A stretch of 60,351 nt of DNA, taken from Candidatus Equicola faecalis. GTDB lineage: Bacteria > Bacteroidota > Bacteroidia > Bacteroidales > Bacteroidaceae. The stretch lies in the NCBI GenBank assembly GCA_018065185.1, contig JAGHTU010000025.1, positions 1-60,351 on the forward strand, in the 5' to 3' direction. The stretch's first letter is position 1. Every line of letters begins with the position of its first letter. Shown piece after piece: positions 45,623 through 53,092 of the stretch. Under the pieces are notes generated by a model. It did no database searches. It had not been told where the DNA came from and worked only from the letters and a program-made list of their open reading frames with translations. The translations under genes were made by a program, and so were the position numbers.

Positions 45623-45794
45623 TCTGCGGTGAGGTCTGCGGTGAGTGTGGCGAAGGCGACTTTATTCCTTTATCCACATTATTAAGGCGATGCCTTCTCC
45701 TTTCTTCTTTTGTTATTAAGCTATCAGTTTATTTTGCTATGAACTTGTGCCCATCGTGAAGTTCGTCACTCTGCTTCCTTCTGAGAGCCTTTAG
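45623..45794. other. Intergenic stretch without recognisable gene
   Basis: Contains CTGCGGTGAGG-type short duplication (45630-45650) and AT-rich sequence. No ORF with a plausible start, hairpin terminator or promoter was convincing. Confidence 0.5.
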
Positions 45795-46112
45795 TTAAAC
45801 TGGACAAAACTCGGGACGTATTTTAATATCCAACGCAGAAGCAAGTTTAAAAAAACTTGACATCTGTATGTCACTCTCTCCACGTTCAACTCTGGAAATA
45901 TATGTACGTTTGGCATTTACACGTTCTGCAAGATCTGCTTGAGTCATTTTCAGTTCTTTGCGACGCTCTCTCATAAGTTCTCCGAAGTACCATGCGGCAC
46001 TATCCGCCTCAAAAGCAACACGTGTTGGCGTTTCCTTCACGCCATACTTCTCGTCAAACAACTGATCACTAGTTTTTAAGTTTGCCAGTTTGTCAGGATT
46101 AAGTTTTATCAT
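45795..46112 (-). CDS. HigA-like antitoxin, XRE family
   Basis: 105 aa. The C-terminal part is a classical helix-turn-helix: LKMTQADLAERVNAKRTYIS followed by RVERGESDIQMSSFFKLASAL. The N-terminal 40 residues (LKTSDQLFDEKYG) would wrap the toxin. It starts 2 nt after the toxin stop codon, the HigB-HigA order. It should repress the pair's promoter and neutralise the toxin. Confidence 0.9.
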   Translation of the reverse strand: MIKLNPDKLANLKTSDQLFDEKYGVKETPTRVAFEADSAAWYFGELMRERRKELKMTQADLAERVNAKRTYISRVERGESDIQMSSFFKLASALDIKIRPEFCPV

Positions 46113-46114
46113 AA

Positions 46115-46465
46115 CTATTTCAATTTATCAATTATATGTTTTGCAATAAGTATATTCTGTTTATAGTCTTTGCTGGATTTTTTTAGAAACGAATTCAACA
46201 ACAGCACTTGTGTGGCATTTACTATATTATCTTGGTCGATTGCAAATAAAACTGTTCTATATTCATTATTACCAACAGATACGCGCATTTCATAAAAATC
46301 AGTATTCTCAAGATGTTTTATGAACTTCGTACTAGGAACTTTTTCAATCATCAGCATATTCATTACATAGTCGAACTTCTTTTGTACATTAGTTTGCTGA
46401 CAATTGTAATATTTCATAAACTCATCGGTTAATATTAGATTTCTTAATGGTTTGCTCATCGTCAT
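46115..46465 (-). CDS. HigB-like toxin, RelE/ParE superfamily
   Basis: 116 aa. Small alpha/beta protein with FMKYYNCQQTNVQKKFDYVM helices, the beta-sheet FYEMRVSVGNNEYRTVLFAID, and a C-terminal NSFLKKSSKDYKQNILIA, as in phage-derived Gp49/HigB-like toxins. It is expected to be a ribosome-dependent mRNA interferase. It is preceded by a promoter (TTTG 46513-46510, 22-nt spacer, TACCTTTG 46487-46480). Confidence 0.9.
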   Translation of the reverse strand: MTMSKPLRNLILTDEFMKYYNCQQTNVQKKFDYVMNMLMIEKVPSTKFIKHLENTDFYEMRVSVGNNEYRTVLFAIDQDNIVNATQVLLLNSFLKKSSKDYKQNILIAKHIIDKLK

Positions 46466-46571
46466 GAAAATATCATTTGCAAAGGTAACTGATAAGTTTC
46501 ATTTTTTGCCAAATTTTGATTCAAATTTTAATTATCATTTAAGAAAGAGAATGAAAATGTGAAACGCTAAA

Positions 46572-47516
46572 TTAGCGTATCATTTTCTTTTTGAATAATA
46601 ACATGCTGACTCCTGTCAAATCCAAGGCACGTCCAATCATTAGAGAGCCGATAGTTGCTATCGTAATTGTTAGAATACTGAAGCATAATATGTTGTCATT
46701 GGCAATCATTTTGCTAAAAAGCAGTTTGGATGGGAGTGTGAACATTGGATGGAATAGATAAATTGGCAATGTGTTTGCCCCAATAAAGTTGAGGATTTTG
46801 TTTGCCTTCATAGGAAGCCTTTGGGCACACCATATAACAGATTCAATAATGCAGGTGCCGAGCACGATGCTGAAATATGACAACTGTGTTGCATATTCAG
46901 GTTTGCATACGATGCCATAGAATAAGGTCACTATAGCTATAGGTATTGCAACGAATGAACCATGTAAAATACACTCATTAGAATGCTTCTTACATATTAC
47001 ACCTGCAAAATATGCCAGCGGTGACATTAATCCTAATAATGGTGAATAATATGACAGGATAACAGCCACCAGTACAGCTGACGAGATAGCGTAGTCTTTG
47101 TTGAAATAACGGCATACTTGATGTGCTACATAGTATATGCTACCACAGATAATCATCGTATGTAAATACCAATATGGACCTATCGGGTTCAAAACAAGTT
47201 TATTGAGAACTACAGATACGTTCAACTCGCTGATACCATCCTTTATCGGGAAGAAGTAGGACAGTATGATGTAAGCCGTCTCAAGAGAGATATACATGAG
47301 TAGCATACTTCTTAGGTAAGTAGCATACTGTTTCCATGTTTTATTTACATTGAACAGGTACCCTGTAATGAATAGGAACAACGGAACTACGAATGCCAGT
47401 ATCGCACTTTGAGCGTCAGGGTAACAATCTTTGAAAGGCGTCAAATGAATGAGTATCACCAGCAAGATGAGTATGGAACGTATAACATTAATTTCCATAG
47501 TTTGTTTCATCTCCAT
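46572..47516 (-). CDS. Acyltransferase family 3 protein
   Basis: 314 aa, about ten membrane helices. The N-terminal INVIRSILILLVILIHL carries the conserved Arg and His of acyltransferase-3 enzymes (R then H after the first helix). PIGPYWYLHTMI and IFHP-like TLPIYLFHPMF are also typical. It probably O-acetylates a surface sugar. Acceptor unknown. A second start at 47498 (MEINVIRS) is possible. It is isolated, between the toxin-antitoxin pair and a gene-poor region. Confidence 0.88.
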   Translation of the reverse strand: MEMKQTMEINVIRSILILLVILIHLTPFKDCYPDAQSAILAFVVPLFLFITGYLFNVNKTWKQYATYLRSMLLMYISLETAYIILSYFFPIKDGISELNVSVVLNKLVLNPIGPYWYLHTMIICGSIYYVAHQVCRYFNKDYAISSAVLVAVILSYYSPLLGLMSPLAYFAGVICKKHSNECILHGSFVAIPIAIVTLFYGIVCKPEYATQLSYFSIVLGTCIIESVIWCAQRLPMKANKILNFIGANTLPIYLFHPMFTLPSKLLFSKMIANDNILCFSILTITIATIGSLMIGRALDLTGVSMLLFKKKMIR

Positions 47517-47582
47517 AAGTTCTTATGCCTATAGAAATCCCAGATTCGGCTGTAATAAATCTTTTTTGTTGATATGAAAGAC

Positions 47583-47611
47583 GTGGGATATCTTAACTTT
47601 GCTTATCCCAC
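47583..47611. other. Hairpin upstream of acyltransferase gene
   Basis: Perfect 8-bp stem GTGGGATA/TATCCCAC with a 13-nt loop, 67 nt before the acyltransferase ATG. It could be a terminator for the short ORF at 47.8 kb or part of a leader; no T-run follows closely. Confidence 0.4.
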
Positions 47612-47747
47612 TGTCGGGCTCTCGCATTGCCCATGTATGAAAACAAGCAACAGATAGCCCACGTTAGGATAATATCTAAACCACAATGATTTATGGATAC
47701 GAATCATCCCACAATGGACGCCTATTGCGTAATCTTCTCATACATAT

Positions 47748-47870
47748 TCAAATTTGCGAGATTTGACAGTAGAAGAAAACGTCTGTAACGTCCTTCACAG
47801 CACTATACTCACCCATGAGCGTGTGCTGGTTTTCCAATAAGTTCTTTGCCCTCCTGACCCTTGTAGCCAT
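47748..47870 (-). CDS. Possible 40-aa ORF behind an extended promoter
   Basis: ATG 47870 to TGA 47748 encodes MATRVRRAKNLLENQHTL and then MGEYSAVKDVTDVFFYCQIS. It starts a few nt after the expected transcription start of the promoter at 47914-47883. No family recognised. It could equally be a gene remnant or chance. Confidence 0.3.
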   Translation of the reverse strand: MATRVRRAKNLLENQHTLMGEYSAVKDVTDVFFYCQISQI

Positions 47871-47882
47871 CGAGAGCGTTTG

Positions 47883-47914
47883 CAAATATAGTGCAAGGTA
47901 AGCGTAAAGCCAAA
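47883..47914 (-). promoter_or_regulatory. Extended promoter in gene-poor region
   Basis: Minus strand TTTG (47914-47911), 20-nt spacer ending CCTTGCAC, TATATTTG (47890-47883). It matches the spacer sequence of the map, rbr and 40.3-kb promoters. Only a 40-aa ORF follows before the acyltransferase gene. Confidence 0.55.
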
Positions 47915-48003
47915 TAATTTTGAATTATCAAATATGCACCATATTAATATAGTACGCACGCGTGAGAAGAAAATTCCATTTAAGGTGAGGGGTTGACTCC
48001 ATT

Positions 48004-48333
48004 TGTCGCGTGGGGCAAGTCTTTCTGTCGCACAGACTTTTGTGCTCATCTCGGAATGGTTTTATTCCCATGTCGCAGCGAATGTCTTTATGAATCGTAA
48101 AAGTGATGTTGCAAAGGGGGTGCTTGTAGGATATAAGATCATACAAGTGTATGATATAAGATCCTACACGTGTATGATATAAGATCCTACACGTTATTCG
48201 ATGGGAAGACGAGGAGTGAAGCATGAGAAGAGAGTGAGTGCGAGACAAAAAGCAACTCATCGCGCGATAAGTACAGAAGTTCTGCGCGATGGGAAGCCGT
48301 AGCCCGCGCGACAAAAGAAAGCCTTCGCGTGCG
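48004..48333. repeat. 22/23-bp-phased repeat array, locus 2
   Basis: Left part (48004-48100): TGTCGC-type unit starts at 22-23 bp, several with hairpins (GCACA..TGTGC, GGAAT..ATTCC). Middle (48130-48198): three 23-bp units whose junctions form palindromes ATCATACA-AG-TGTATGAT and TACACGTGTA. Right (48199-48333): six units at exact 22-bp spacing starting CGATGGGAAG, GCATGAGAAG, GAGACAAAAA, CGATAAGTAC, CGATGGGAAG and CGACAAAAGA. The core CGATGGGAAGACGAGG (48199-48214) is shared with loci 1 and 3. The array ends 15 nt from the stop codon of the next minus-strand gene. Confidence 0.75.
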
Positions 48334-48347
48334 CATTACGGGGGGAT

Positions 48348-49040
48348 TTAATGTACGCTGTTTATTAGTGGCAGGAGTTCCTGCTCGAAGATTGAGCGCT
48401 CTACGAGTCTGTAGTGTGGATGATAGTGCGCGTCGTATGTGTCGCTATGGTGCATGGCGTATTTATTGTTGGCAAGGACGGCACAGATGTCCATACTGTC
48501 CTGCTGGTATGACGGGAGCATGGGGAAGAGGCGTTTCACTTCCTCGGAGATTAAGCTCCATTCTTCTTTCCACTCTTCAATATCGGGCAACGAGAACTGC
48601 AAGGCACTACGGAGAAAAGCAGAAAGGAACGTATCTATCGGCACTCTGCCATCGTTGATGACAGCGAGATTGACGCGATAGAATCGCCCATGCCATCCTG
48701 TAGATTCGTAATCGGGGCAGACGTTGGTTTCCATTTTTGCCTGCTGACATTCCATAAATAGGGCATTACGGATTATGCTGTCTGTCTTTTCGCCACCAGT
48801 CAACAAATGTCCGGGTCCGAAAGCGTCCTGAAAGAAATTCTTGTAGATGTCCTTCAGGGTGGATTTGGGATAGCTCTCCATCTGGCGCACGATTGCTGCA
48901 CGAATCATCTCTCTGTCGAAACTCTGTGCCGATGCCTCAATACACGAGAGACAGATGACGACCGTTAACATGAACAATTTTATCCCTCTGCCATGGGACG
49001 GACTGAAAACAATATGTGAACCTTTCTCGGTGCAAAACAT
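48348..49040 (-). CDS. Conserved secreted protein of unknown function
   Basis: 230 aa. ATG 49040 gives a long but positively charged signal region (HGRGIKLFMLTVVICLSC, cleaved around EASAQ); ATG 48971 would give a shorter signal lacking basic residues. The mature part has IVRQMESYPKSTLKDIYKNF, then FQDAFGPGHLL and NLAVINDGRVP, conserved in Bacteroides/Prevotella homologues that I know only as hypothetical. The pair of histidines near the end (AHYHPHYRLVER) is notable. The gene is followed at once by a 22-bp repeat array. Confidence 0.7.
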   Translation of the reverse strand: MFCTEKGSHIVFSPSHGRGIKLFMLTVVICLSCIEASAQSFDREMIRAAIVRQMESYPKSTLKDIYKNFFQDAFGPGHLLTGGEKTDSIIRNALFMECQQAKMETNVCPDYESTGWHGRFYRVNLAVINDGRVPIDTFLSAFLRSALQFSLPDIEEWKEEWSLISEEVKRLFPMLPSYQQDSMDICAVLANNKYAMHHSDTYDAHYHPHYRLVERSIFEQELLPLINSVH

Positions 49041-49064
49041 TTTTCGGTATCTTCAGTTTTTTCA

Positions 49065-49652
49065 CTATTCTTGTTCCTTATCCTTTTTAGGTATGGGTTT
49101 AATGCAGAAATGCTCGAAACGTGCATCAAAACCATCCCCCCCGGGACAGGCAGCATAAGGCCCCACCATAACAGGACAATCCTCCTGCATCCAGCAGATG
49201 CGCATCATGATATATTCCTTATCATCAAACGAATAGAATAGTTCGACTGCATCCCTGCACCGTACAGCCTTAATCCATATAGACTCTGACGGATGGTCAA
49301 GAGTGATTACGCTCCAGTCGCTCGTGTGATGAGTGACTACGGTACTGATATTGTATTTCCCGTCCACATATTCTATCCCTGCCTTCAGCCAGTGTTCATG
49401 GTCGATGCGAATCATCAGTCCTGCTTGGTCGTAACGTGCCGTGTAATCGCCTGTGATTTTCAATTTCGTCTCAAACTCTCCACCGACAGGGGCATACAGA
49501 AATGGTCCGTCGTCTTTCGTGAAGCCATAGTGTGAGATGCGCCAGTAGTCGCTACGAGGGGTGACTGCCATCGTCAATTTGTCGTTGGCAGTTTCCCATG
49601 ATTGAGGTTCGTTGAGCCATGTCATGCTGGCAAAGTCGTGTCCGTTTTTCAT
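49065..49652 (-). CDS. DUF1349 domain-containing protein
   Basis: 195 aa. Concanavalin-like beta-sandwich with WRISHYGFTKDDGPFLY, YDQAGLMIRIDHEHWLKAG and VGPYAACPGGDGFDARF, marking the DUF1349 family (YkgI-like). Members probably bind carbohydrate; no catalytic site is known. No signal peptide, so cytoplasmic. Minus-strand -7 box TACTTTTG at 49722-49715. Confidence 0.88.
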   Translation of the reverse strand: MKNGHDFASMTWLNEPQSWETANDKLTMAVTPRSDYWRISHYGFTKDDGPFLYAPVGGEFETKLKITGDYTARYDQAGLMIRIDHEHWLKAGIEYVDGKYNISTVVTHHTSDWSVITLDHPSESIWIKAVRCRDAVELFYSFDDKEYIMMRICWMQEDCPVMVGPYAACPGGDGFDARFEHFCIKPIPKKDKEQE

Positions 49653-49800
49653 GTCTTTTTCTTTATTTTGAAAAGTTTATTTCTGTCTTGTTCTACTGGA
49701 ATCGTGAACAGATGCAAAAGTATAAATTTATAGTTGATAATTAGTAATTCGGAATTAATAATTACATTTGTAATGTCTTAACTCCTAATACATATTTCTT

Positions 49801-50952
49801 ATGCTTTATACAGACTTTAAGGGAGAAAAAATCTCTAAATTGGGCTTCGGCACTATGCGTATGCCACAGGTGAAGGCTGCCGATGGTAGTGATGTGGAGG
49901 ATATTGCACATATTGAGCGCATGGTGGATATTGCCATAAAAGGCGGAGTGAATTATTTTGATACTGCATGGCCTTATCATGACGGACGCTCGGAGACGAT
50001 CATCGGAGATGCCTTGCGCAAGTACCCCCGCAGCACGTGGTTCTTGGCGGATAAATATCCCGGGCATCAGCAGCTCGAGGAGTATCATCCTGAGGAGATT
50101 TTTGAAGAGCAGTTGCGCAAGTGTGGCGTAGATTATTTCGACTTCTACCTCATGCACAATGTCTGTGAAAATAGTATCGGCGTGTATCTTGACCCACGTT
50201 GGGCGTTGCTTGATTATTTCCTCGAACAGAAGAAAAGCGGTCGCATCCGTCATCTTGGTTTCTCCTGTCACGGTGAAGTAGATTGTCTGCGCCGTTTCCT
50301 TGACTCGCCATGGGGCAAGCATATGGAGTTCTGCCAAATACAACTCAACTATGTGGATTGGGAACTGCAACATGCGAAAGAAAAGGTGCAGTTACTTGGC
50401 GAGCGTGGCATTCCGGTGTGGGTGATGGAGCCACAGCGTGGCGGACTGCTGTCGAAGCACAGCGCAGAACTGGCTTTCCGTTGGCTTATGGAAATACCGG
50501 GCGTGGCTACGGTGTTGAGTGGCATGTCGTCAGAGGAGCAGATGCGTCAGAATATTGATACGTTTTCTTCTTTTCGCCTGTTGACATATGATGAGCGACG
50601 CAGTATAGAGGAGTATTCTGATACGGTTTTCAGTCGCGTGCCGTGTACCGCTTGCCGTTACTGCACCGAGGGTTGTCCGCAACATCTGGACATACCTGCT
50701 CTCATAAATGCTTGCAACCAGTTGCGCATTCCGGGAATGGCGTTCACACCGGTGATGTTCCTTGAATCCTTGAAGGCGGAACAGATGCCAGATGCCTGCA
50801 TCGGGTGCGGAAACTGTACGCATATCTGCCCTCAACATATAGACATTCCGTCTGTAATGGAAGAACTTGCCGACCGTTATTCCAAATCCGTCAAATGGTC
50901 GGACATCTGTCGCGAGCGTAATAAAATAGCAAAAGAACAAAAGGCAAAATAA
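49801..50952 (+). CDS. Aldo/keto reductase with C-terminal 2[4Fe-4S] ferredoxin domain
   Basis: 383 aa. The TIM barrel starts KLGFGTMRMPQ; the catalytic Asp/Tyr lie in FDTAWPYHDGRSE and the Lys in ADKYPG. The C-terminal 110 residues carry two cluster motifs, CTACRYCTEGCPQ and CIGCGNCTHICPQ, typical of anaerobe aldo/keto reductases. Electrons could come from ferredoxin-type partners instead of NADPH. It is first in an apparent three-gene operon with the propeller/DUF362 and GH2 genes (18-nt gap). -7 box TACATTTG at 49763-49770. Confidence 0.93.
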   Translation: MLYTDFKGEKISKLGFGTMRMPQVKAADGSDVEDIAHIERMVDIAIKGGVNYFDTAWPYHDGRSETIIGDALRKYPRSTWFLADKYPGHQQLEEYHPEEIFEEQLRKCGVDYFDFYLMHNVCENSIGVYLDPRWALLDYFLEQKKSGRIRHLGFSCHGEVDCLRRFLDSPWGKHMEFCQIQLNYVDWELQHAKEKVQLLGERGIPVWVMEPQRGGLLSKHSAELAFRWLMEIPGVATVLSGMSSEEQMRQNIDTFSSFRLLTYDERRSIEEYSDTVFSRVPCTACRYCTEGCPQHLDIPALINACNQLRIPGMAFTPVMFLESLKAEQMPDACIGCGNCTHICPQHIDIPSVMEELADRYSKSVKWSDICRERNKIAKEQKAK

Positions 50953-50970
50953 ATCAAACCATTTTCACTT

Positions 50971-53088
50971 ATGAGACAATTATTCCTTGTTTTGGCTGTA
51001 CTCTTTTCGTGTGTCGCTAAAGCCCAAACAGTCTCCGATGACCTCTCGCGTCATGATTTCTTTTATGCCGGAGAGTCAAAGCAGATGCGGATGTTCATCG
51101 TAAGGGGTGGGGAAGTGACGTGGTCTTATTACAACCATAGCGATAAGGGCGAGATAAGTGATGCCGTGCTGATGACGGATGGAAATATTCTTATAGCACA
51201 TCAGTTCGGTATCGGAGAAGTGAAGCCCGACAAAAGTTTTCTATGGCATTACGATGCCCCGAAAGGCACGGAGATACACACCATCCAGCCTATAGGTAAT
51301 GATTATGTGCTATTCGTGCAGAATGGCAGACCGGCAAAGGTCGTCATCATGAAGATACCAGAATGTAGGGTGGTGCACGAGTTTGAAGTGCCTGCTTCAA
51401 GTGGTATTCACGGACAGTTCCGTAATGCCCGTCTCTCTTCTCGCGGAACCCTCCTTCTTGCCCACATGGGTATGGGGTATGTGGCAGAATACAGCGTTCA
51501 GGGGCGCGAACTTGCTCGTTGGGATGTGCCGGGAGCATGGTCGGTAAGTGAGGTCGGCAAAGAGAACCTTCTCGTTGTGGGACGTGGTGGTGCTGTAAAG
51601 GAAATCTCACGTAACGGCAAAACCGTATGGGAGTTGAACAACCCTCAACTCTCGCTCACCCATGCACAGAAGGCTGTACGACTCCGAAACGGAAATACAA
51701 TTGTCAATAACTGGTGGAATGAATGGGGCAAAGAACCGCTCGACACACTTCATTCTCCTCTGCAGGCTGTCGAGATGGATAAGGATGGTAACGTCGTCTG
51801 GATGCTTAATTCTTGGAAAACACCGGATTTAGGACCTTCTACCACCATCACTCCGCTTGAACAGGCTGTGGACCGTCGCCGCCTTTTCTTTGGCGATTAT
51901 AACGGTCGTCAACCAAAGATGATGAGTACGGAAAACACACCTATGGGTGAAGGCAAGGGCATCATCCCTGGACGGGTGGCATGGATACACTCTCCGGGTG
52001 TGGCTACATGGGACGGCAAAACCGGTCTTTGGGTAGAGGAGCGTTGGAATAGTCAGATGAAAGCCGATGAAATAGTAAAAAAAGCCGTGGAGATGGTAAC
52101 GGGCGAGACTGATACGCGGAAAGCCTGGAAGGCTCTGTTTACTGATTTCAACACCACTCACAAACGTGGAAAACGAGGATATCGCAAGGGCGAGAGTATT
52201 GCTATAAAACTGAATATCAATAATGCTATCACTCATCATGACACGATTGAACTCAACTCTTCGCCTTACGTTACCTTGGCTTTGGTGCGTTCTTTGGTGC
52301 TCGATGCAAAGGTGCGAGAGCAGGATATTATCATCTGCGAACCGAGTCGCGCCATTACCGATAGTATCTACAATAGGATTCATCGCGAATTTCCGGGCGT
52401 GAGAATAGTTGACAACCTCGGTGGGGACGGCAGGGAAAAGTGTGAATACTATTCCGACCAGATAGAATATTCCGTGGATAACGGCAGGATGGCACGGGGA
52501 ATAGCAAAGTGTATTGTTGATGCCACTTACTTGATTAACTCTGCCTTGCTCAAGACTCACAGCGGTCCCGGAGTGACACTCACAGGCAAGAATTGGTATG
52601 GTGCAACTGACATCAACCTCCTTTGGCGGCGGAATGCGCACAATGGGGTGAGCCAGGACAAACGAAACGGAAAGCCTGCCTATAAGACTTTCGTTGATTG
52701 GATTGCACATAAGGACCTTGGGCAGAAATGTCTGCTTTACCTTATTGACGGAACTTACGGTTCGCGTGATGTCAATGGGAAGCCTTTCCCTAAGTGGCAG
52801 AAAGCTCCTTTCAATGGAGATTGGGCATGTTCGCTCATCGCCTCACAGGACCCTCTTGCATGTGATGCTGTAGGTATGGATTTGCTTAAGAATGAATGGC
52901 CGGAGTTTGGCAGTTTGAACTATTGTGATGAATATCTCGTGGAGGCAGCCTCCATACCTTTCTCTCCAAGCGGAACCATATATAAGCAGGATGGGAAACC
53001 TCTTACTGCACCACTTGGACTTTTTGAAAGATGCAACAAGGATGGTAAATACACAAAGCTCGACCTTCGGTATATACATATAGAGTGA
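50971..53088 (+). CDS. Exported beta-propeller / DUF362 fusion protein
   Basis: 705 aa with signal peptide (QLFLVLAVLFSCVAKAQ). Residues about 30-300 are repeated propeller blades with the pattern D-G-N and W (LMTDGNILIAHQ, VRLRNGNTIVNNWWN, MDKDGNVVWML). From about residue 330 a complete DUF362 domain follows, beginning PGRVAWIHSPGVATWDG and including GESIAIKLNINNA, LLKTHSGPGVTLTGKNWYG and DPLACDAVGMDLL. DUF362 proteins are often iron-sulfur linked, but no Cys cluster is seen here. In Bacteroidales I know these two parts as separate proteins. Function unknown. Confidence 0.82.
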   Translation: MRQLFLVLAVLFSCVAKAQTVSDDLSRHDFFYAGESKQMRMFIVRGGEVTWSYYNHSDKGEISDAVLMTDGNILIAHQFGIGEVKPDKSFLWHYDAPKGTEIHTIQPIGNDYVLFVQNGRPAKVVIMKIPECRVVHEFEVPASSGIHGQFRNARLSSRGTLLLAHMGMGYVAEYSVQGRELARWDVPGAWSVSEVGKENLLVVGRGGAVKEISRNGKTVWELNNPQLSLTHAQKAVRLRNGNTIVNNWWNEWGKEPLDTLHSPLQAVEMDKDGNVVWMLNSWKTPDLGPSTTITPLEQAVDRRRLFFGDYNGRQPKMMSTENTPMGEGKGIIPGRVAWIHSPGVATWDGKTGLWVEERWNSQMKADEIVKKAVEMVTGETDTRKAWKALFTDFNTTHKRGKRGYRKGESIAIKLNINNAITHHDTIELNSSPYVTLALVRSLVLDAKVREQDIIICEPSRAITDSIYNRIHREFPGVRIVDNLGGDGREKCEYYSDQIEYSVDNGRMARGIAKCIVDATYLINSALLKTHSGPGVTLTGKNWYGATDINLLWRRNAHNGVSQDKRNGKPAYKTFVDWIAHKDLGQKCLLYLIDGTYGSRDVNGKPFPKWQKAPFNGDWACSLIASQDPLACDAVGMDLLKNEWPEFGSLNYCDEYLVEAASIPFSPSGTIYKQDGKPLTAPLGLFERCNKDGKYTKLDLRYIHIE

Positions 53089-53092
53089 ACTT

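Noticed and set aside
47928..48314. 128-aa minus-strand frame in array locus 2
   Set aside because: It runs through the repeat units, has no promoter or family features and starts inside the array.
48004..48333. CRISPR array
   Set aside because: The whole period is 22-23 bp with no conserved repeat plus unique spacer pattern of CRISPR size, and there are no cas genes.
51829..52710. 293-aa minus-strand frame opposite the DUF362 region
   Set aside because: Antisense shadow of a clear domain; no start context or family features.
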